A stretch of 64,000 nt of DNA from Spongilla lacustris (GCA_949361645.1 OX442420.1:1580244-1644243); one strand, 5' to 3'; positions 1-11,656 are shown, counted from the first letter of the stretch. Made by a program: numbers and translations. Notes: a model not told the origin generated them from the sequence alone.

Positions 1-985
1 TGTACAGGCTGGTGTATGGTGTATAGGCTGGTGTATGGTGTATAGGCTGGTGTATGGTGTGTAGGCTGGTGTATGGTGTATAGGCTGGTGTATGGTGTAT
101 AGGCTGGTGTATGGTGTACAGGCTGGTGTATGGTGTATAGGCTGGTGTATGGTGTATAGGCTGGTGTATGGTGTATAGGCTGGTGTATGGTGTATAGGCT
201 GGTATAGGCTGATGTATGGGATATCGGCTGGTGTATGGTGTATAGGCTGGTGTATGGGATATCAGCTGGTGCATAGTTTATAGGCTGGTGTATGGTGTAT
301 GGTGTATAGGCTGGTGTATGGTGTATAGGCTGGTGTATGGTGTATAGGCTGATGTATGGTGTATAGGCTGGTGTATGGTGTATAGGCTGGTGTATAGTGT
401 ACAGGCTGGTGTATGGTGTATAGGCTGATGTATGGTGTATAGGCTGGTGTATGGTGTATAGGCTGGTGTATGGTGTACAGGCTGGTGTATGGTGTATAGG
501 CTGGTGTATGGTGTATAGGCTGGTGTATGGTGTATAGGCTGATGTATGGTATATAGGCTGGTGTATGGTGTATAGGCTGGTGTATGGGATATCGGCTGGT
601 GTACATGTATGGTGTATAGACTGATGTATGGGATGGCTGGTGTATGGTGTATAGGCTGGTGTATGGTGTATAGGGTGTATAGGCTGATGTATGGTGTATA
701 TGCTGGTGTATGGTGTAAAGGGTGTATAGGCTGATGTATGGTGTATAGGCTGGTGTATGGTGTATAGGCTGATGTATGGGATATCGGCTGGTGTACGGTG
801 TATAGGCTGGTGTTTGGGATATCAGCTGGTGTATAGTGTATAGGCTGGTGTATGGTGTATAGGCTGGTGTATGGTGTATAGGCTGGTGTATGGTGTATAG
901 GCTGGTGTATGGTGTATAGGCTGGTGTATGGTGTATAGGCTGATGTATGGTGTATAGGCTGGTGTATGGTATACCAGCCCATACA
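1..985. repeat. 19-bp minisatellite array
   Basis: About 50 head-to-tail copies of a 19-bp unit (consensus tataggctggtgtatggtg) fill the first kilobase and probably continue beyond the left edge. Variant units carry gatgtatgg, gggatatc or tacagg, and a few units are shortened. Because 19 is not a multiple of three, the long minus-strand reading frames rich in His, Thr, Pro and Tyr are by-products of the repeat and not genes. Confidence 0.97.
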
Positions 986-1055
986 TCATGCACACACCAG
1001 CACAAACCTCATGACACACCAGCACACACTAGCACACACACCAGCACACACCTAC
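986..1055. repeat. CA-rich simple repeat (caccagcaca)
   Basis: A short degenerate run of caccagcacaca-type units follows the 19-bp array directly. It is low-complexity DNA with no coding sign. Confidence 0.7.
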
Positions 1056-1202
1056 CTCCAAAGCCACAGTAGCCTGCCTCCTTTTAGTCTTTGCAGATGT
1101 CAGGTTGGTACTGCCAATGAACAGTACAGTCACTGTGACTACAGGGGACCTTTCCTAGGGGAGGGGAAAATGGCACCTAGAATGCTGTCTGCACATTATG
1201 CC

Positions 1203-1381
1203 GCAATGGAAAGTGTGCCCATTACGGCATGCTCCTTTTAAAGTGTGCCCATTACGGCATGCTCCTTCTAAAGTGTGCCCATTACGGCATGCTCCCTTTA
1301 AAGTGTGCCCATTACGGCATGCTGCCTTTAAAGTGTGCCCATTACGGCATGCTCCTTTTAAAGTGTGCCCTTTAAAGTGTG
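1203..1381. repeat. 30-bp minisatellite, about six copies
   Basis: Nearly identical 30-bp units with the core gtgcccattacggcatgctc, each ending in a cctttta or ccttcta variant. Because 30 is a multiple of three, both strands show open frames with a repeated 10-residue motif. No start context, splice site or continuation supports a gene. Confidence 0.95.
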
Positions 1382-1435
1382 TGACACTTTCTGTACAGTT
1401 CATGTTCATGCATCATGTGCTTGTTATCATACATA

Positions 1436-1475
1436 CACGCACACACACATACACGAACACACACACACAACACTC
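1436..1475. repeat. CA microsatellite
   Basis: An interrupted (CA)n run between the 30-bp array and the next degenerate repeat block. Confidence 0.7.
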
Positions 1476-1589
1476 ATGTAATCTCGTACAATTGTATGCC
1501 ACAATATTTGGCTTCATCACATCTGCTACCACACCTTCCTTGACCACACCCACCTGCTGGCTGCACTCCCCGTGAGGTCTCCCTCCCCT

Positions 1590-2275
1590 CTGTAGCTGTT
1601 AAGTGTCTGCCATAGATTTGAGTTACTATTGATTCTCCATGCATCGCTTCTTGCCATAGGTGCACTCCATACAGTAGCTGTTGCTATGAAATTCTCCGTA
1701 GCTGCTAGGTACACCATAGCTGTTTGCTATGGGGCGGGGTACACCATAGCTGTACTTCATACTGTATAGCTGTTAACTCTGGGTACTCCATCACTTATTG
1801 CCATAGGGTAGTAGCTGTTTGCTGTGAGATATTCAGTACCTGTCTGCCATAGGGTCCACTCAAAACAGTAGCTGTTTACAGTGCAGCCTTGGTAGCTGTA
1901 TGCCATACATGTAGGGTCCACTCCACAGCTTATTGCCATAGAGTCCACTCCATACAGTAGCTGTTTGCTGTGCATGGGGTATTCCGTAGCTGCCTGCCGT
2001 ATAGGCTCCAGAGTAGAGTACCAGCTCTATAGCCGTCTGCAATAGGGTCCGTGCACTCCCGTACCTCCGTAGCAGTCGTAGAATCCAGTCCATAGGTTGA
2101 ACAAGCAACATTTAATAGTTCCATAGCTTATTGGTCCACACCAAGCAGTATTTGTTTGCTAGCTGTCGGGTATTCCGTAGCGCTATCTGCCATAAGTCGC
2201 CATAGCGTCCACTCCATACTGTACTGTAGCTGTTTAATAGCTGTGAGGTACTCCATATAGGCCTACCGTAATACC
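1590..2275. repeat. Degenerate minisatellite (tagctgtttgc / ccatagggtccac)
   Basis: Units of roughly 20-45 bp recur with strong drift; the recurrent words are gtagctgtttgc, ccatagggt and actccata. It looks like an old, decaying array. No coding frame is supported. Confidence 0.8.
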
Positions 2276-3225
2276 CGGTCGGCCTACTTTATTCAATGGA
2301 ATTGCCATAGGCTAGGGTCCACCGGCAGACTTCCAGGTCTTAAACCTGCATGTCCTATCCTCGTGGGAATGATATTAGATATCGTCGTCTTCGCACCGTT
2401 CGAAATCGTCCGCAAAAATACCGAACCAAAAGCGAAGAGCCTTACAATAACAACTGTTAATACTGTAGCGGTTAAGTTATTTATTTTTAAATCGCATGCA
2501 TGACGTGTTAAGTTGTTGTGGTGGGTGTGGTCGTCAATATTAACTACTTCATAACAACTAGGTCTGGGCACGGCTGACTGACGACAGGGTGGCACGTGAT
2601 GTTATGCGTTTTGTATGTGGGGTGTATCTCCCTAACCGTTGAAAGGAAGCGCGATTTGAAGGCCCTAAGCTCTGGAAAAATAATGATAAATAAGTACATT
2701 GATTACTCTCATATAATCCGCGAGCAGGTAAAGAAAATATCATTTGGTTTGGAAACTATTGATGACTGAATAAGGAAATGAGATAAAAATGAATGGATAT
2801 TGGAAATCTTGCATAATTAATGTGGAAGTGCGGATATAGGTATTTAAGTTCCGAAAAACTACACAGAATATGTCAACTAGTCTCCACATTACAAATCCGA
2901 GAGCAGCCAGTCGATATTAATTTTTTTCCCGCAGTTAGCTGCAGTTTTCTGAATGCGTCCATACATTTTCCATAGACATTGAATTACGCAATGACCGAAT
3001 ACCGCGTAATCCTTTTGACCGCCAATTTCTCGATATGATCAACCAACCTATCGACATCCGTTTGATTCATAATCAATGTATGTGTCACAATGCCAGGTTA
3101 CCCATGCATTCACTTTGATCTTATATATTCCACGCCCGAAATGGTTTGCTAAGAAACTGCCCCTTTTTATGCCTGCATTACATGCATGGCTAATAAATAA
3201 TCAGTGGTAGATCCAGGGAATTTGC
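2276..3225. other. Intergenic, no gene recognised
   Basis: Open frames on the minus strand (2293-2595, 2558-2743) are short and have no domain, start context or splice support. The sequence is mixed composition with AT-rich patches. I see no RNA gene. Confidence 0.5.
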
Positions 3226-3227
3226 AT

Positions 3228-3297
3228 GGTGTGTGTGTGTGTGTGGGGGGGGGGGATGGTGGTGCATGGTGTGTGTGTGTGTGGGGGGGGGGGGGTC
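3228..3297. repeat. GT microsatellite with poly-G runs, duplicated
   Basis: Two successive copies of a block made of (GT)n followed by a run of 11-18 G, linked by atggtggtgcatg. This is typical of slipped simple repeats. The flanking words 'gtagatcc' and 'ggatccgctactgcc' (near 4332) suggest a dispersed repeat carrying a poly-G core. Confidence 0.8.
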
Positions 3298-3574
3298 ACC
3301 AATGCAGGGAAGTAGCTCCTCGTGGTCACCAGGCAATGTATGCATGGAGGAGCGCTATAAGCTAGAAGTTTGCGACTAAGTTATCATTATTAATCAGACA
3401 CCGGCATGAAATTTCAGTACTCCTAACTATTAACTAGCAGTGTCTGCATTAGATATTTGGCAGCCGTAGGCGAAAAAGGTCCTGGTGGCCCTTCCATGCA
3501 TCATAAGGCCCGAGTGGAACTTTTACATCGCGTATGCGCGTAATGTTGTGTTGTGCGAACCAAGTTTAATATGC

Positions 3575-3790
3575 AACAACATGGAACTGAAACAACATGC
3601 ATGCGCAGGCAACAGGTTATTGACAGTTACGTGGAATTGCATGCCTAAAACAACATTATACGTAGAATTGAAACAACAGGCAACATATTAGTATTGTTAC
3701 GTATAGAACTGAAACAACAGGCAACATGATATGCGGAACTGAAACAACGGGCAACAAAGGGCAACAATTGGAACTGGAAAGAACGTTACA
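3575..3790. repeat. Degenerate repeat (gaactgaaacaacaggcaaca)
   Basis: The word gaactgaaacaacaggcaac recurs about six times at irregular spacing, with insertions of tattgttacgta-type sequence. It is an eroded tandem array. A 68-aa plus-strand frame over it is a by-product. Confidence 0.75.
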
Positions 3791-3799
3791 AGCTAGATA

Positions 3800-4260
3800 A
3801 GATCGCATGCAAGTTAATAAAACGTGCTAAGTTAGTTGCTAACTTTGGAAAGCTAATATTAAAATGGTTGAACTATGCATGCATGGTAGATCCGCCCCTG
3901 CATGATCAACTACGAATTTTGAGTCAACCTATAGGAAGCATCTTCCTTGAAATGCAGCAATGGAATCTGGACACTTCATAAATTATCCCTAAACTTTTGG
4001 CAAATTTTTCTACTGCTGTAGAACTATCACAACCCTGAGAATTCGAACAGATCAATAGGTATAGCATCCATCTGCTCCTTTCTTCCACCTTAATTCACAG
4101 AGGAGCTCTATGTTGGATTGATGTTTACTGATCGGCATCCAACGTTGTTGCCAGTTTTATATACATGCACACTGCATGATGTGGATGCTTCATTGAAATA
4201 ACTGCACGCGCATGTAATTAGCAACTTTTACTATGAATATTAATTAAGGCAAGATAATAA
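3800..4260. other. Intergenic, no gene recognised
   Basis: AT-rich sequence with scattered tgcatgcatg words. No reading frame over 60 codons and no repeat apart from 'gtagatccgcccctgcatg', which resembles the edges of the poly-G repeats nearby. Confidence 0.4.
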
Positions 4261-4265
4261 TAAAA

Positions 4266-4268
<3 letters not shown>

Positions 4269-4298
<30 letters not shown>

Positions 4299-4331
4299 TA
4301 TAGCCACTCCTAGCCCCCCCCCCCCCCCCCG
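4269..4331. repeat. Facing poly-G and poly-C runs
   Basis: A run of about 29 G is followed after 16 bp (ctatagccactcctag) by about 17 C. The two runs can pair as a hairpin, and the G strand could form quadruplexes. Run lengths may be unreliable because such tracts are hard to sequence. Confidence 0.85.
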
Positions 4332-5286
4332 GATCCGCTACTGCCCATGCTTTTGCACTTTTTAGTCCGAAAATTGCGATCCTGGTTTGCTTGAACAAAA
4401 GATTTAGCAATCTCAACTGGAATCTGGATGACGTGAAACTTTCGGTATGATCATCCGCCGGCCTAATAATTACACCTCCTGAAACGGCATCAAAGGATGA
4501 AAATGATGGTCCTGGATCGACACCTGGACCCCCTGAAGGACTATACTATCTTTTGAAACAAGTGGTTCAACTGCTTCACCTTCTTTTGTTTGGAATTATA
4601 TAGGAAATGCGCACGTGTAGTTGGATAATAATTGCATGATGTAATCGACACGCGCTGTTTTACGTTGTATGCAGGGCTGCCGCGATATATCGCGATATAA
4701 GATACATCGCGATTTGTCATATCACAATATATACAAACGAGCATAGGGATGTACGGAGATAGACGGAGGAATAGACGGAGATAGACGGGAATCTACGAAA
4801 TGTAATTCAGCAGGTGCAACTAGCATGTACATATATATCATTGCCGTACTGATTACACATATACCATAAATTATCCGCCCCCATGCATCGAAATAAAAAT
4901 GGCCCGTATTTGTCTTTAAACTATCTATGATATTATGAAATATTGTCGCGGAGTTCAGAGTTTATGGAGATACTATCGTTAGCTATAGACACAAGCCTTT
5001 TTTTCTTCTCCGGGTGGCAAAATTACAACACGAACCACTTTGCATTCACCGTGAAATTATTCTGGAATGATCAGTTAATACGCGATCGAAAAGTAAAATT
5101 ACAATTTTAATGTTCTATCACACAGTGATTTTACAGAGGGTATTGAAATATTCTAAAAAATAAATAAAAATTCATTCGACCGGGAGGTCGCTTTTTCCTG
5201 TGATTTTATGCCAGCCATTCTGCATGGTAAGTGGCTCCATCTGTTGTATAGCTCATATATCTTGGAGCCAGCCCTTTCTGAAGAGT

Positions 5287-5321
5287 TGATTTGATTTGAT
5301 TTGATTTGATTTGATTTGATC
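5287..5321. repeat. (TTGAT)n pentanucleotide microsatellite
   Basis: Six to seven perfect copies of the five-base unit. Confidence 0.9.
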
Positions 5322-5414
5322 TGACTGCATAAATGCATCAGTACAAGATGCAGTCGAGGCTAGGACGGTTCCATATACGAGTTTGGCAACATACGGAAAA
5401 TAGAACCACGACTC

Positions 5415-5434
5415 TCCCCCTCTCTCTCTCTCTC

Positions 5435-5470
<36 letters not shown>

Positions 5471-5482
5471 ACACACACACAG
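5415..5482. repeat. CT / poly-C / CA simple repeat
   Basis: A (CT)n tract runs into about 33 C and then a short (CA)n tract. Confidence 0.9.
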
Positions 5483-5631
5483 TATAATAGGACGGTTTTG
5501 TGTTGCTTCTTTTGTCACGGCCACAACAACGCAGGCTCAACTGTGATTATTAACGAATAATAGCTCGATGGAGATATATCGCAATATAACGCGATATAGA
5601 CGATATCGGCAAAAGGCCATATCGCGGCAGC

Positions 5632-6290
5632 ACACTATGGTCTATTTTTAATAATGCGTAAACGTCCTGTATCAGGTACTTAATGTATCTGTATATGAAT
5701 GAATTTTTTTGGAACTGAGATGCATGGAGTATCTGCACGCTGCAGGAACTGCATGTTGCCAATTAAGGCTGGTGAAACCTGAATCACACATATAGTGCCA
5801 TGCACGCATATTGACAGTAGCAGAGTTATATATCAACGCTGCATGACAACCGTGCCTAGTAAGTTAATTATTAGGGTCGCGGCCAGGGACCCAGTGAGCC
5901 TGCTTAAGTGTTGTGGTGGGGGTACTGAACTAAACTCCGTGTAGAAGCCAAAATAGTTTCGTTTGCGCATGTAACAAACATGTTTTTTTACTCGTGAACA
6001 AAATCTAAAAATGAATGCTGCATCTTTAAATTTCTAAAGCATAAGATATTGTGGTCGTCCCTTGTGCTATGGCCATGACTTTATACGGTGAGCCATCACT
6101 GTGCTAAAGGTATGGAGACAATTTCTTTTGAAGTGAAGTATTGTAGAGCATCGCATATATACCCCCCTCCGCTACCAACGTGAGAGATTGGAAAAATGTG
6201 TACTTTTTTTTTATGACCGTATTTCAGTAACCTCTCTAGGACAAATATTTGGCATTGCACTGACATGAATACGTTTGACAAGGTCAGATA
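5632..6290. other. Intergenic, no gene recognised
   Basis: No supported coding sequence. The 104-aa minus-strand frame at 6096-6410 overlaps the tail of a possible exon (a GAG|gtaagt donor near 6295 on the minus strand) but shows no recognisable domain. Confidence 0.4.
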
Positions 6291-6414
6291 ACTTACCTCT
6301 TTAGGGACAGTGATATCTTTCGAACCACTCGACTCCAATTCAGTGTACATTAAATAACACATCCGTAATTGAACACAGGTAAAGTATTTTTGCTTGTTTG
6401 TTTTTTGCATTTAC

Positions 6415-6477
6415 CTTACACGTGGTGGTGATAATAATAAACATCAACAATATCGTCAGACCACATCGTAATGCCAT
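6415..6477 (-). CDS. Possible first exon encoding a signal peptide
   Basis: On the minus strand an ATG at 6477 opens 21 codons with a basic start (MALRC) and a hydrophobic run (LTILLMFIII). The exon ends in TGTAAG followed by gtaaat, a usable donor. This looks like a secretion signal exon. A second segment ending in GAG|gtaagt near 6295 could be the next exon, but I cannot find a convincing acceptor between them (the intron would be under 80 bp). The gene is not recognised. It points away from the broken receptor gene that begins about 460 bp to the right. Confidence 0.35.
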
Positions 6478-6939
6478 TTTAAAGTTACGATTATACTGAC
6501 ATAGGCCCGATTCCGAACGATGTCTACTTCTCATAGAGAATGGAATATGCCGTTGAGACTGATGTGTACACAGGATTGAAATTGAACTGGTTACATATAC
6601 TCAGTTTTCATATGATTTCCGTGCAGCAATGTGATGGATGCCTGACCTTTTTATGTGGCGCGAGCGAACATGTACTGCATATGTACACTGTAGTACAATT
6701 GCTAGAGATTTAAATTACAATTATTAAAATAATTTATTTAGTAAATCCATCGAGCGATAAACCAGAAACTGAACGTGTTATCGTAGTGGCGGTACTCACC
6801 GGTATAATATGTATATTTGCATGCTCGTCCGTTCATGATCAGTAGTATCAATGACTATCAAAGCGTACGGGTATACATGCATGTACGTTTAGGGTGTGTT
6901 TTCACTGTTTTGTGCATGTGTCATAATCGTTTCACATGC

Positions 6940-7951
6940 AGGTCAGCACACAAAGACAACCGGTGCAACTGTCTTAACGCTTCTTCAAATCGATACCCAA
7001 TTCAACCCTACATTGCGTTAGGGATTATTCACCTCTTGGTCGTGGTGATCCCTTCAATTGTGGTCGCTAGTGGTGTGGGTCTCTACTATATATTTGCAGA
7101 ATTATGAGGAAATCAGGTGTTAGACCCGTGACCCTCCTATATGCACTGGTGGCCGTCTGCTGCATCATAGGCCCCGTCAGCTATGGTTTCTTGTGGGACG
7201 TAAGCATGATTACAAAGTTAACATACCGATATTTGGAAACTGCTCCAACCCGCATCCCGTCTATGTCATCCAATATGTGCTGTTTTTCGGAGTACATACA
7301 CTGTATGGTGATATTGCTTACCACAGCAATGATATCCCTAGTGCAGCTATTGGTACTTAATGCTTATAAGATAACTTCGAACATGGTCTTGGTGGCTTTT
7401 CTGTCCGAGGTTGTCTTCGCAATTGCTGTCAGCTCTATTATTATTTTAACGGCAAATACAGAGATATCCGGGGCTCATTCTGCACGCAGGATGGAATAGT
7501 CGGCGCTATTCCTGTCGTTGTGTGGATAATTGTTGCATTCGTCATACCTGTCATAGTAACAGCGACATGTTCAGTTCTTACGTGCATAAAGGTTAAAAAA
7601 AGCTCTGTGCATGGAGAAGTGTCATTGGGCGATTAGGCCGTCAAGTCTGTGGTAGCGGTGAATTCCTTCAACATGATATTGTTCATAGTGGTGAAGATTG
7701 CTGCCCTTTTTGTTTTCTTTTTATGCGAGGGTTTGACTTTGTCACAAGACAGCTCAGACATGTTGCAATTGGTGGCGCCGGCCCTGTACGTTGCGGACCT
7801 GAACTATGCACTCGCCGGTCTTTCCATCCTCACTCTCTACTCCGGTATTCGACGGATGGCGTTCGACTGCTGCAAAGGCCATGCAGCAACTGATAGAAGA
7901 TATTATCTGGATCCTCCAACACTACAGACACTGGATAATACTGTTGGATAA
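6940..7951 (+). pseudogene. Broken rhodopsin-type 7TM receptor (GPCR)
   Basis: Read across frames, this stretch gives the full layout of a class A G-protein-coupled receptor. There is a short extracellular part with an N-glycosylation site (NASS) and TM1 (LLVVVIPSIVVASGVGL). TM2 (TLLYALVAVCCIIG) follows. TM3 is preceded by the expected cysteine (NMCCFSEY). TM4 is VLVAFLSEVVFAIAVSS and the second-loop cysteine lies in SFCTQDG. TM5 has a central proline (VVVWIIVAFVIPVIV), then come TM6 and TM7 (LAGLSILTLYSGIRRMAF). The frame changes near 7100 (between TM1 and TM2) and near 7480 (before the second-loop cysteine), and an in-frame TAG at 7634-7636 separates TM5 from TM6. A tttgcag at 7093-7099 could be a splice acceptor, so part of the break might be an intron, but the stop codon and second shift argue for a pseudogene. 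The ligand class is not inferable. Confidence 0.7.
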
Positions 7952-7959
7952 CAGTGGGC

Positions 7960-9430
7960 ATATTTACATTTACAGGACATACTGAAACCTCATCAAGATT
8001 ATGGGCATGCATGAAACACGAATGACTGATTGGCAGTATGCGTAACTGACTTGATTTTAAATTGGTCAGTTAGGATTTGTTCGTGCATCAGTGCATGTGA
8101 TCATATTAATGTGTGTATATAGCATGCATTGGTCTTAGCTAATAAGATGTCTTTATAAAAATCCAGTATTGTATTACACTTGCATGTACATGTTTGCGGG
8201 ACTCTGTGGCTACTGCAGCTACCCTAGCTGTCGAACAGGACTCATCAAGGGAGTAAGTTGGGATGTCACTGTTATGTCCAAAGCTGCAGGCAAACCCTTT
8301 TCCCATCTTGCTACTAGGACATCTGCTGGACGTGAGTGGCTATTAACAGATGTAAAACCATTGCCCAGCTCCACGTCAGGTCACTATGTCACCTCCATGA
8401 GTGCATGTAATAGTGTGGTGCCCTAGTGGTCCAGGGCTTTCTCGGAGCAGACAGGACACAGAACCACAACCACCATCTTATAGAGGCATGAAGCTCGTTA
8501 GGTTCAAGGTGCAGACCCAAGATGGAAGATAGAGCTACGGACAACCATGCATGTTGCTTATGAACCAAAGTGCTTTGAGTTGGGGTGGACCTGTGTTCCG
8601 TTGGCTGTAGAAACCTATGGGAATTGAGGGGATGGAGCTAGGCCCAAGAGACCTAGCCTCTCTATACTTGCTGCAAGCAACAGTATGTCTAAATCAAAAG
8701 CAGCAGCTGACCACTTAAACCTGACCCTAACCAGGTCTGTGGCCAGGGTTATATCCTCGCCAGGGATATAAGGCCACTATAAAAGCTACGGCGTGGATAT
8801 CGAACTCTTCAGTGTGCTTTACTTTTGTGTTTTATTCTTTTTTTCTCCAGTTTAACACATGCATGTGTAGTTATCCTGTTGTGTAATAATATAATATTAT
8901 ATTATGTACATGTACATGTATGTTTGGTTTTATTATAAGAACAGTTGGAGTACTTGCTCAGTGTGCTGTAAGTAACAAACTCAGAAGGTATTGCCACTCA
9001 TTTACAATGCAGATCTTCTGTCGCAGAAAGTTGGCATGGACTTCTTTGAGTGGCAGTAGTAGTATCTTGAACTGTAGTTGAGCATATCAGTATTAAGGGT
9101 ACATGTTGCAGGATTATTAATTAATCTTAATACAATACACTGCAATACATACATGTATGCACACATATTTTAAGGCAGATGTTTCTTTTATGCTAATATT
9201 TTCCAGGACAAGCCAATAGATAAGCATTTTATAATTTTGTAATGGGTGTGCAAATTGTCAATGCAAAATAATCACAGCAAAAAAAAACAAACGAATCAAA
9301 TACATCTTTATTTTCAATTGATTTGTTGCCTACATTCTGATGCAGGATGATATCACTGTCACATCTCGGACTCCACTTGCCCCCTGCTATTTTGGCTGAG
9401 GCAGGGTGGGTGCTGGCTTAGGGTGTGTAA
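7960..9430. other. Intergenic, no gene recognised
   Basis: The 85-aa plus frame at 8169-8426 has no recognisable domain. Sequence around 8413-8510 has a faint tRNA-like start (gtgccctagtggt), but a properly spaced box B is missing. The rest is AT-rich. Confidence 0.4.
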
Positions 9431-9452
9431 CTGATGAGGGAGGGTGGATTGT

Positions 9453-9670
9453 CCCCCCCCCCCCCGTGCGGAATGTCCCCCCGGACGTTCTGCACTGGTA
9501 CACAATGTCCCCCCGGACATTCTGCACTAGTACACAATGTCCTGCCGGACATTCTGCACTAGTGCACAATGTCCCCCCGGACATTCTGCACTAGTACACA
9601 ATGTCCCCCCGGACATTCTGCACTAGGGCAAACTGCCCCCCGGACACTCCACACTAGGGCGCAATGTCCT
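9453..9670 (+). repeat. 32-bp tandem array (left arm of inverted pair)
   Basis: Five to six copies of a 32-bp unit with the core cccggacattctgcactagt, ending on the inner side with units that contain actagggcaaactg. The same unit in reverse orientation lies at 12295-12430, with the same order of variants from outside to inside. Open frames across the array come from the repeat. Confidence 0.9.
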
Positions 9671-9711
9671 ACCTATAGGATAACAAAAGAAACAGTTATA
9701 AACGTCCAACC

Positions 9712-10008
9712 TGGATTTTTTAGGCTGGTTTTTAACAAAAACCCGTCCTTACATGGCTTAAAAACCATCCTGCCTGGATTGTGCGTCCAAGATGGGAATA
9801 CACGTGGTTCTACCCTGGTTCTGTAGAACAAAAACCATGTTGAAGCAATAATTCAATTCATACGTCAACATGGGTTTGTTTGACAAAACCAGGGTAGAAT
9901 CATATCTATTCCCACCCTGGATGCTCAATCACAGTAAGTTTTTTACACTATTCCGACCCTGGATGCAGGATGGTTTTTATGATGGGTTTTAGTCTGGGTA
10001 CCCGACTG
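9712..10008. mobile_element. Foldback (hairpin) element, copy 1
   Basis: Two arms are inverted copies of each other: gggaatacacgtggttctac (left) pairs with the complement of gtagaatcatatctattccc (right), and aaaaaccatcctgc pairs with gcaggatggtttt. The loop lies around 9845-9880. No coding sequence is present. A related sequence with the words cctggttttgtt, atgggtttt and ggatggttttta lies at 37990-38181. Confidence 0.7.
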
Positions 10009-10164
10009 ATCGGTTGTACTATCACGCAACCGCAAAAAATACCAACATATCATGACTTAGTACAGGTTGCGCATACATGGCCATTAGATACATTTCCACC
10101 CCTGGTAATAACATTGAGTAGAATATGGTGGTTAATTCAGTAATACATTGTACATGTAACGTCA

Positions 10165-11656
10165 CACTGTGCAAAAACTTTGTTATACGATAGCGTATTC
10201 TATAGCGTATGTTTGAATATACACCTTAATATACGCATCAGCGTATATGTGAATATACGCAAATATAACCGATCACGCGACATTTGTGGTTGCTTAGCAA
10301 ACCGTTGAATTCACATTGTGGCTACGTTGTCGGTCACCGTATACTAAGTGCTTCATATTCCGCATATTATCCTCCTACCACTCCCACCCCTCGTTCCCGA
10401 TCCAGTTTAGTCGATTTATCATTTGCACATGTACAACAAAACAACAAACTAACAGTCCGAGGCGGCAATCTGCATATATTCGATCCAAGGCACCTGTACA
10501 GAATACGAACAATAAACTCATATCGTAAAAAAAAATGTAACTCACCACATATCATATCCTCGTTCTGTTTATACATGATTCTATGTATAAAGCAACAGAT
10601 ACATTATTGGGCAAGTGATATGCTTACCTTTCTTGTCTCCAATCTCCGATGTTTGACTTATAACAATGGAACCATGCGGGTTAAACACTTACCGTACCGT
10701 CCGGTCGGAGTCTGGAAGTTAGAAAAAACCTTAGCAAAACACAACAAATGAATAGGCCTATACCTTTTTCTATCGCGCTCCATTTTGCCTGTTGTTCTAT
10801 CATTTCGGTTCAGCGGGAACACTTTCCAACCTAGTGCAAATAGTGAAATTAAGGTGAATTCATCCTTTAGCAACTGCAACACATAATACTCTGGAAAGAC
10901 GAACTAATACCATTTGATCAGACGAACGATCAAAACCCTGATCTCAGCGCGATTCTTACAATCCTTCTGTCTGTTCATACCAAAAGCAACACGACCATGA
11001 AATAGCCCGCCTAAAATCTACAAATCACATGCACGGTTAGTTAACCACATTTCTAATTGGAGCTCTTTTATATCGTACTACTATTTGTTCAGGGGTCCAA
11101 TAGGTCTACTGTGTAGGCATTTTACTGCTTCCATTGTAGCATTTACTGGGATCCGATGTGATCATGACCAAATTCCTTGGCATATAGGCCATTACCATGC
11201 ACCATGGGCCCGGCCTACCGCTCACAAAATTTACCGCCGTATATACGGGTACACCAAGCAGACATACATGTTTATAGCTAACCTTTGACGTCCAGCAGCA
11301 TTTATAGAAGCAAAGTAGCACTCCTTCCCAGGCTTCGATGCCTACACACCCTACTTCAAGTGGGTCCGGGTACGGGTCTTGCCACTCATGAATTAATTCT
11401 GTGGTATACTTATGTAAACAGTGGGATTTTATGGAAAGAAATATAACTCACTGCAGTATATTCAAATATACTCTTAAGAGTACACTATCGTATATTTTGA
11501 AGGTGTGCTTATATAAACGGTGACGTATATGACACTTGCGGATTCTCATATATACGCGGTCTTACACTTTAAATATACTACACAGGTTATATTTTGCGCA
11601 TTGCTCAAATATACGCATAAATATACACTATCGTATAACTAACTTTTTGCACAGTG
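10165..11656. mobile_element. TIR element of 1.5 kb (CACTGTGCAAAAA ends)
   Basis: The left end reads cactgtgcaaaaactttgtt and the right end is an imperfect complement of it (gcacagtg at 11649-11656). About 30 of 34 terminal bases match when the ends are aligned, and the match continues as tatacgatag(c/t)gtat. Inner sequence is rich in gtatat words. No transposase motif is visible, and flanking bases give no clear target duplication. The heptamer CACTGTG fits the CACWRTG pattern of Transib ends, but CACTG starts also occur in CMC elements, so the superfamily is undecided. Confidence 0.65.

Larger units (their letters stand above)
4676..5631. mobile_element. TIR element of about 0.96 kb (gctgccgcgatat ends)
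   Basis: Perfect 13-bp inverted termini (gctgccgcgatat at 4676 and its complement ending at 5631) are followed inside by imperfectly inverted tracts rich in cgcgatat. No transposase is present, so this would be non-autonomous. A clear target-site duplication is not visible, so superfamily and exact ends are open. It contains a pentanucleotide repeat and a long poly-C run. Confidence 0.65.

Noticed and set aside
1..985. Long minus-strand open frames of His-Thr-Pro-Tyr repeats
   Set aside because: They come from a 19-bp tandem repeat read in changing frames; there is no unique sequence, signal or splice support.
1155..1575. 10-residue protein repeat (for example KVCPLRHAPF) over the 30-bp array
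   Set aside because: A 30-bp unit is open in several frames on both strands by chance; the flanks add no gene structure.
8405..8510. tRNA-derived SINE head
   Set aside because: gtgccctagtggt resembles a box A, but the only box-B-like word (ggttcaaggtg) is about 85 bp away and no cloverleaf or tail is visible.
10284..10751. 155-residue plus-strand frame inside the TIR element
   Set aside because: No domain, biased composition, overlaps A-runs and possible splice signals of the other strand; likely chance.
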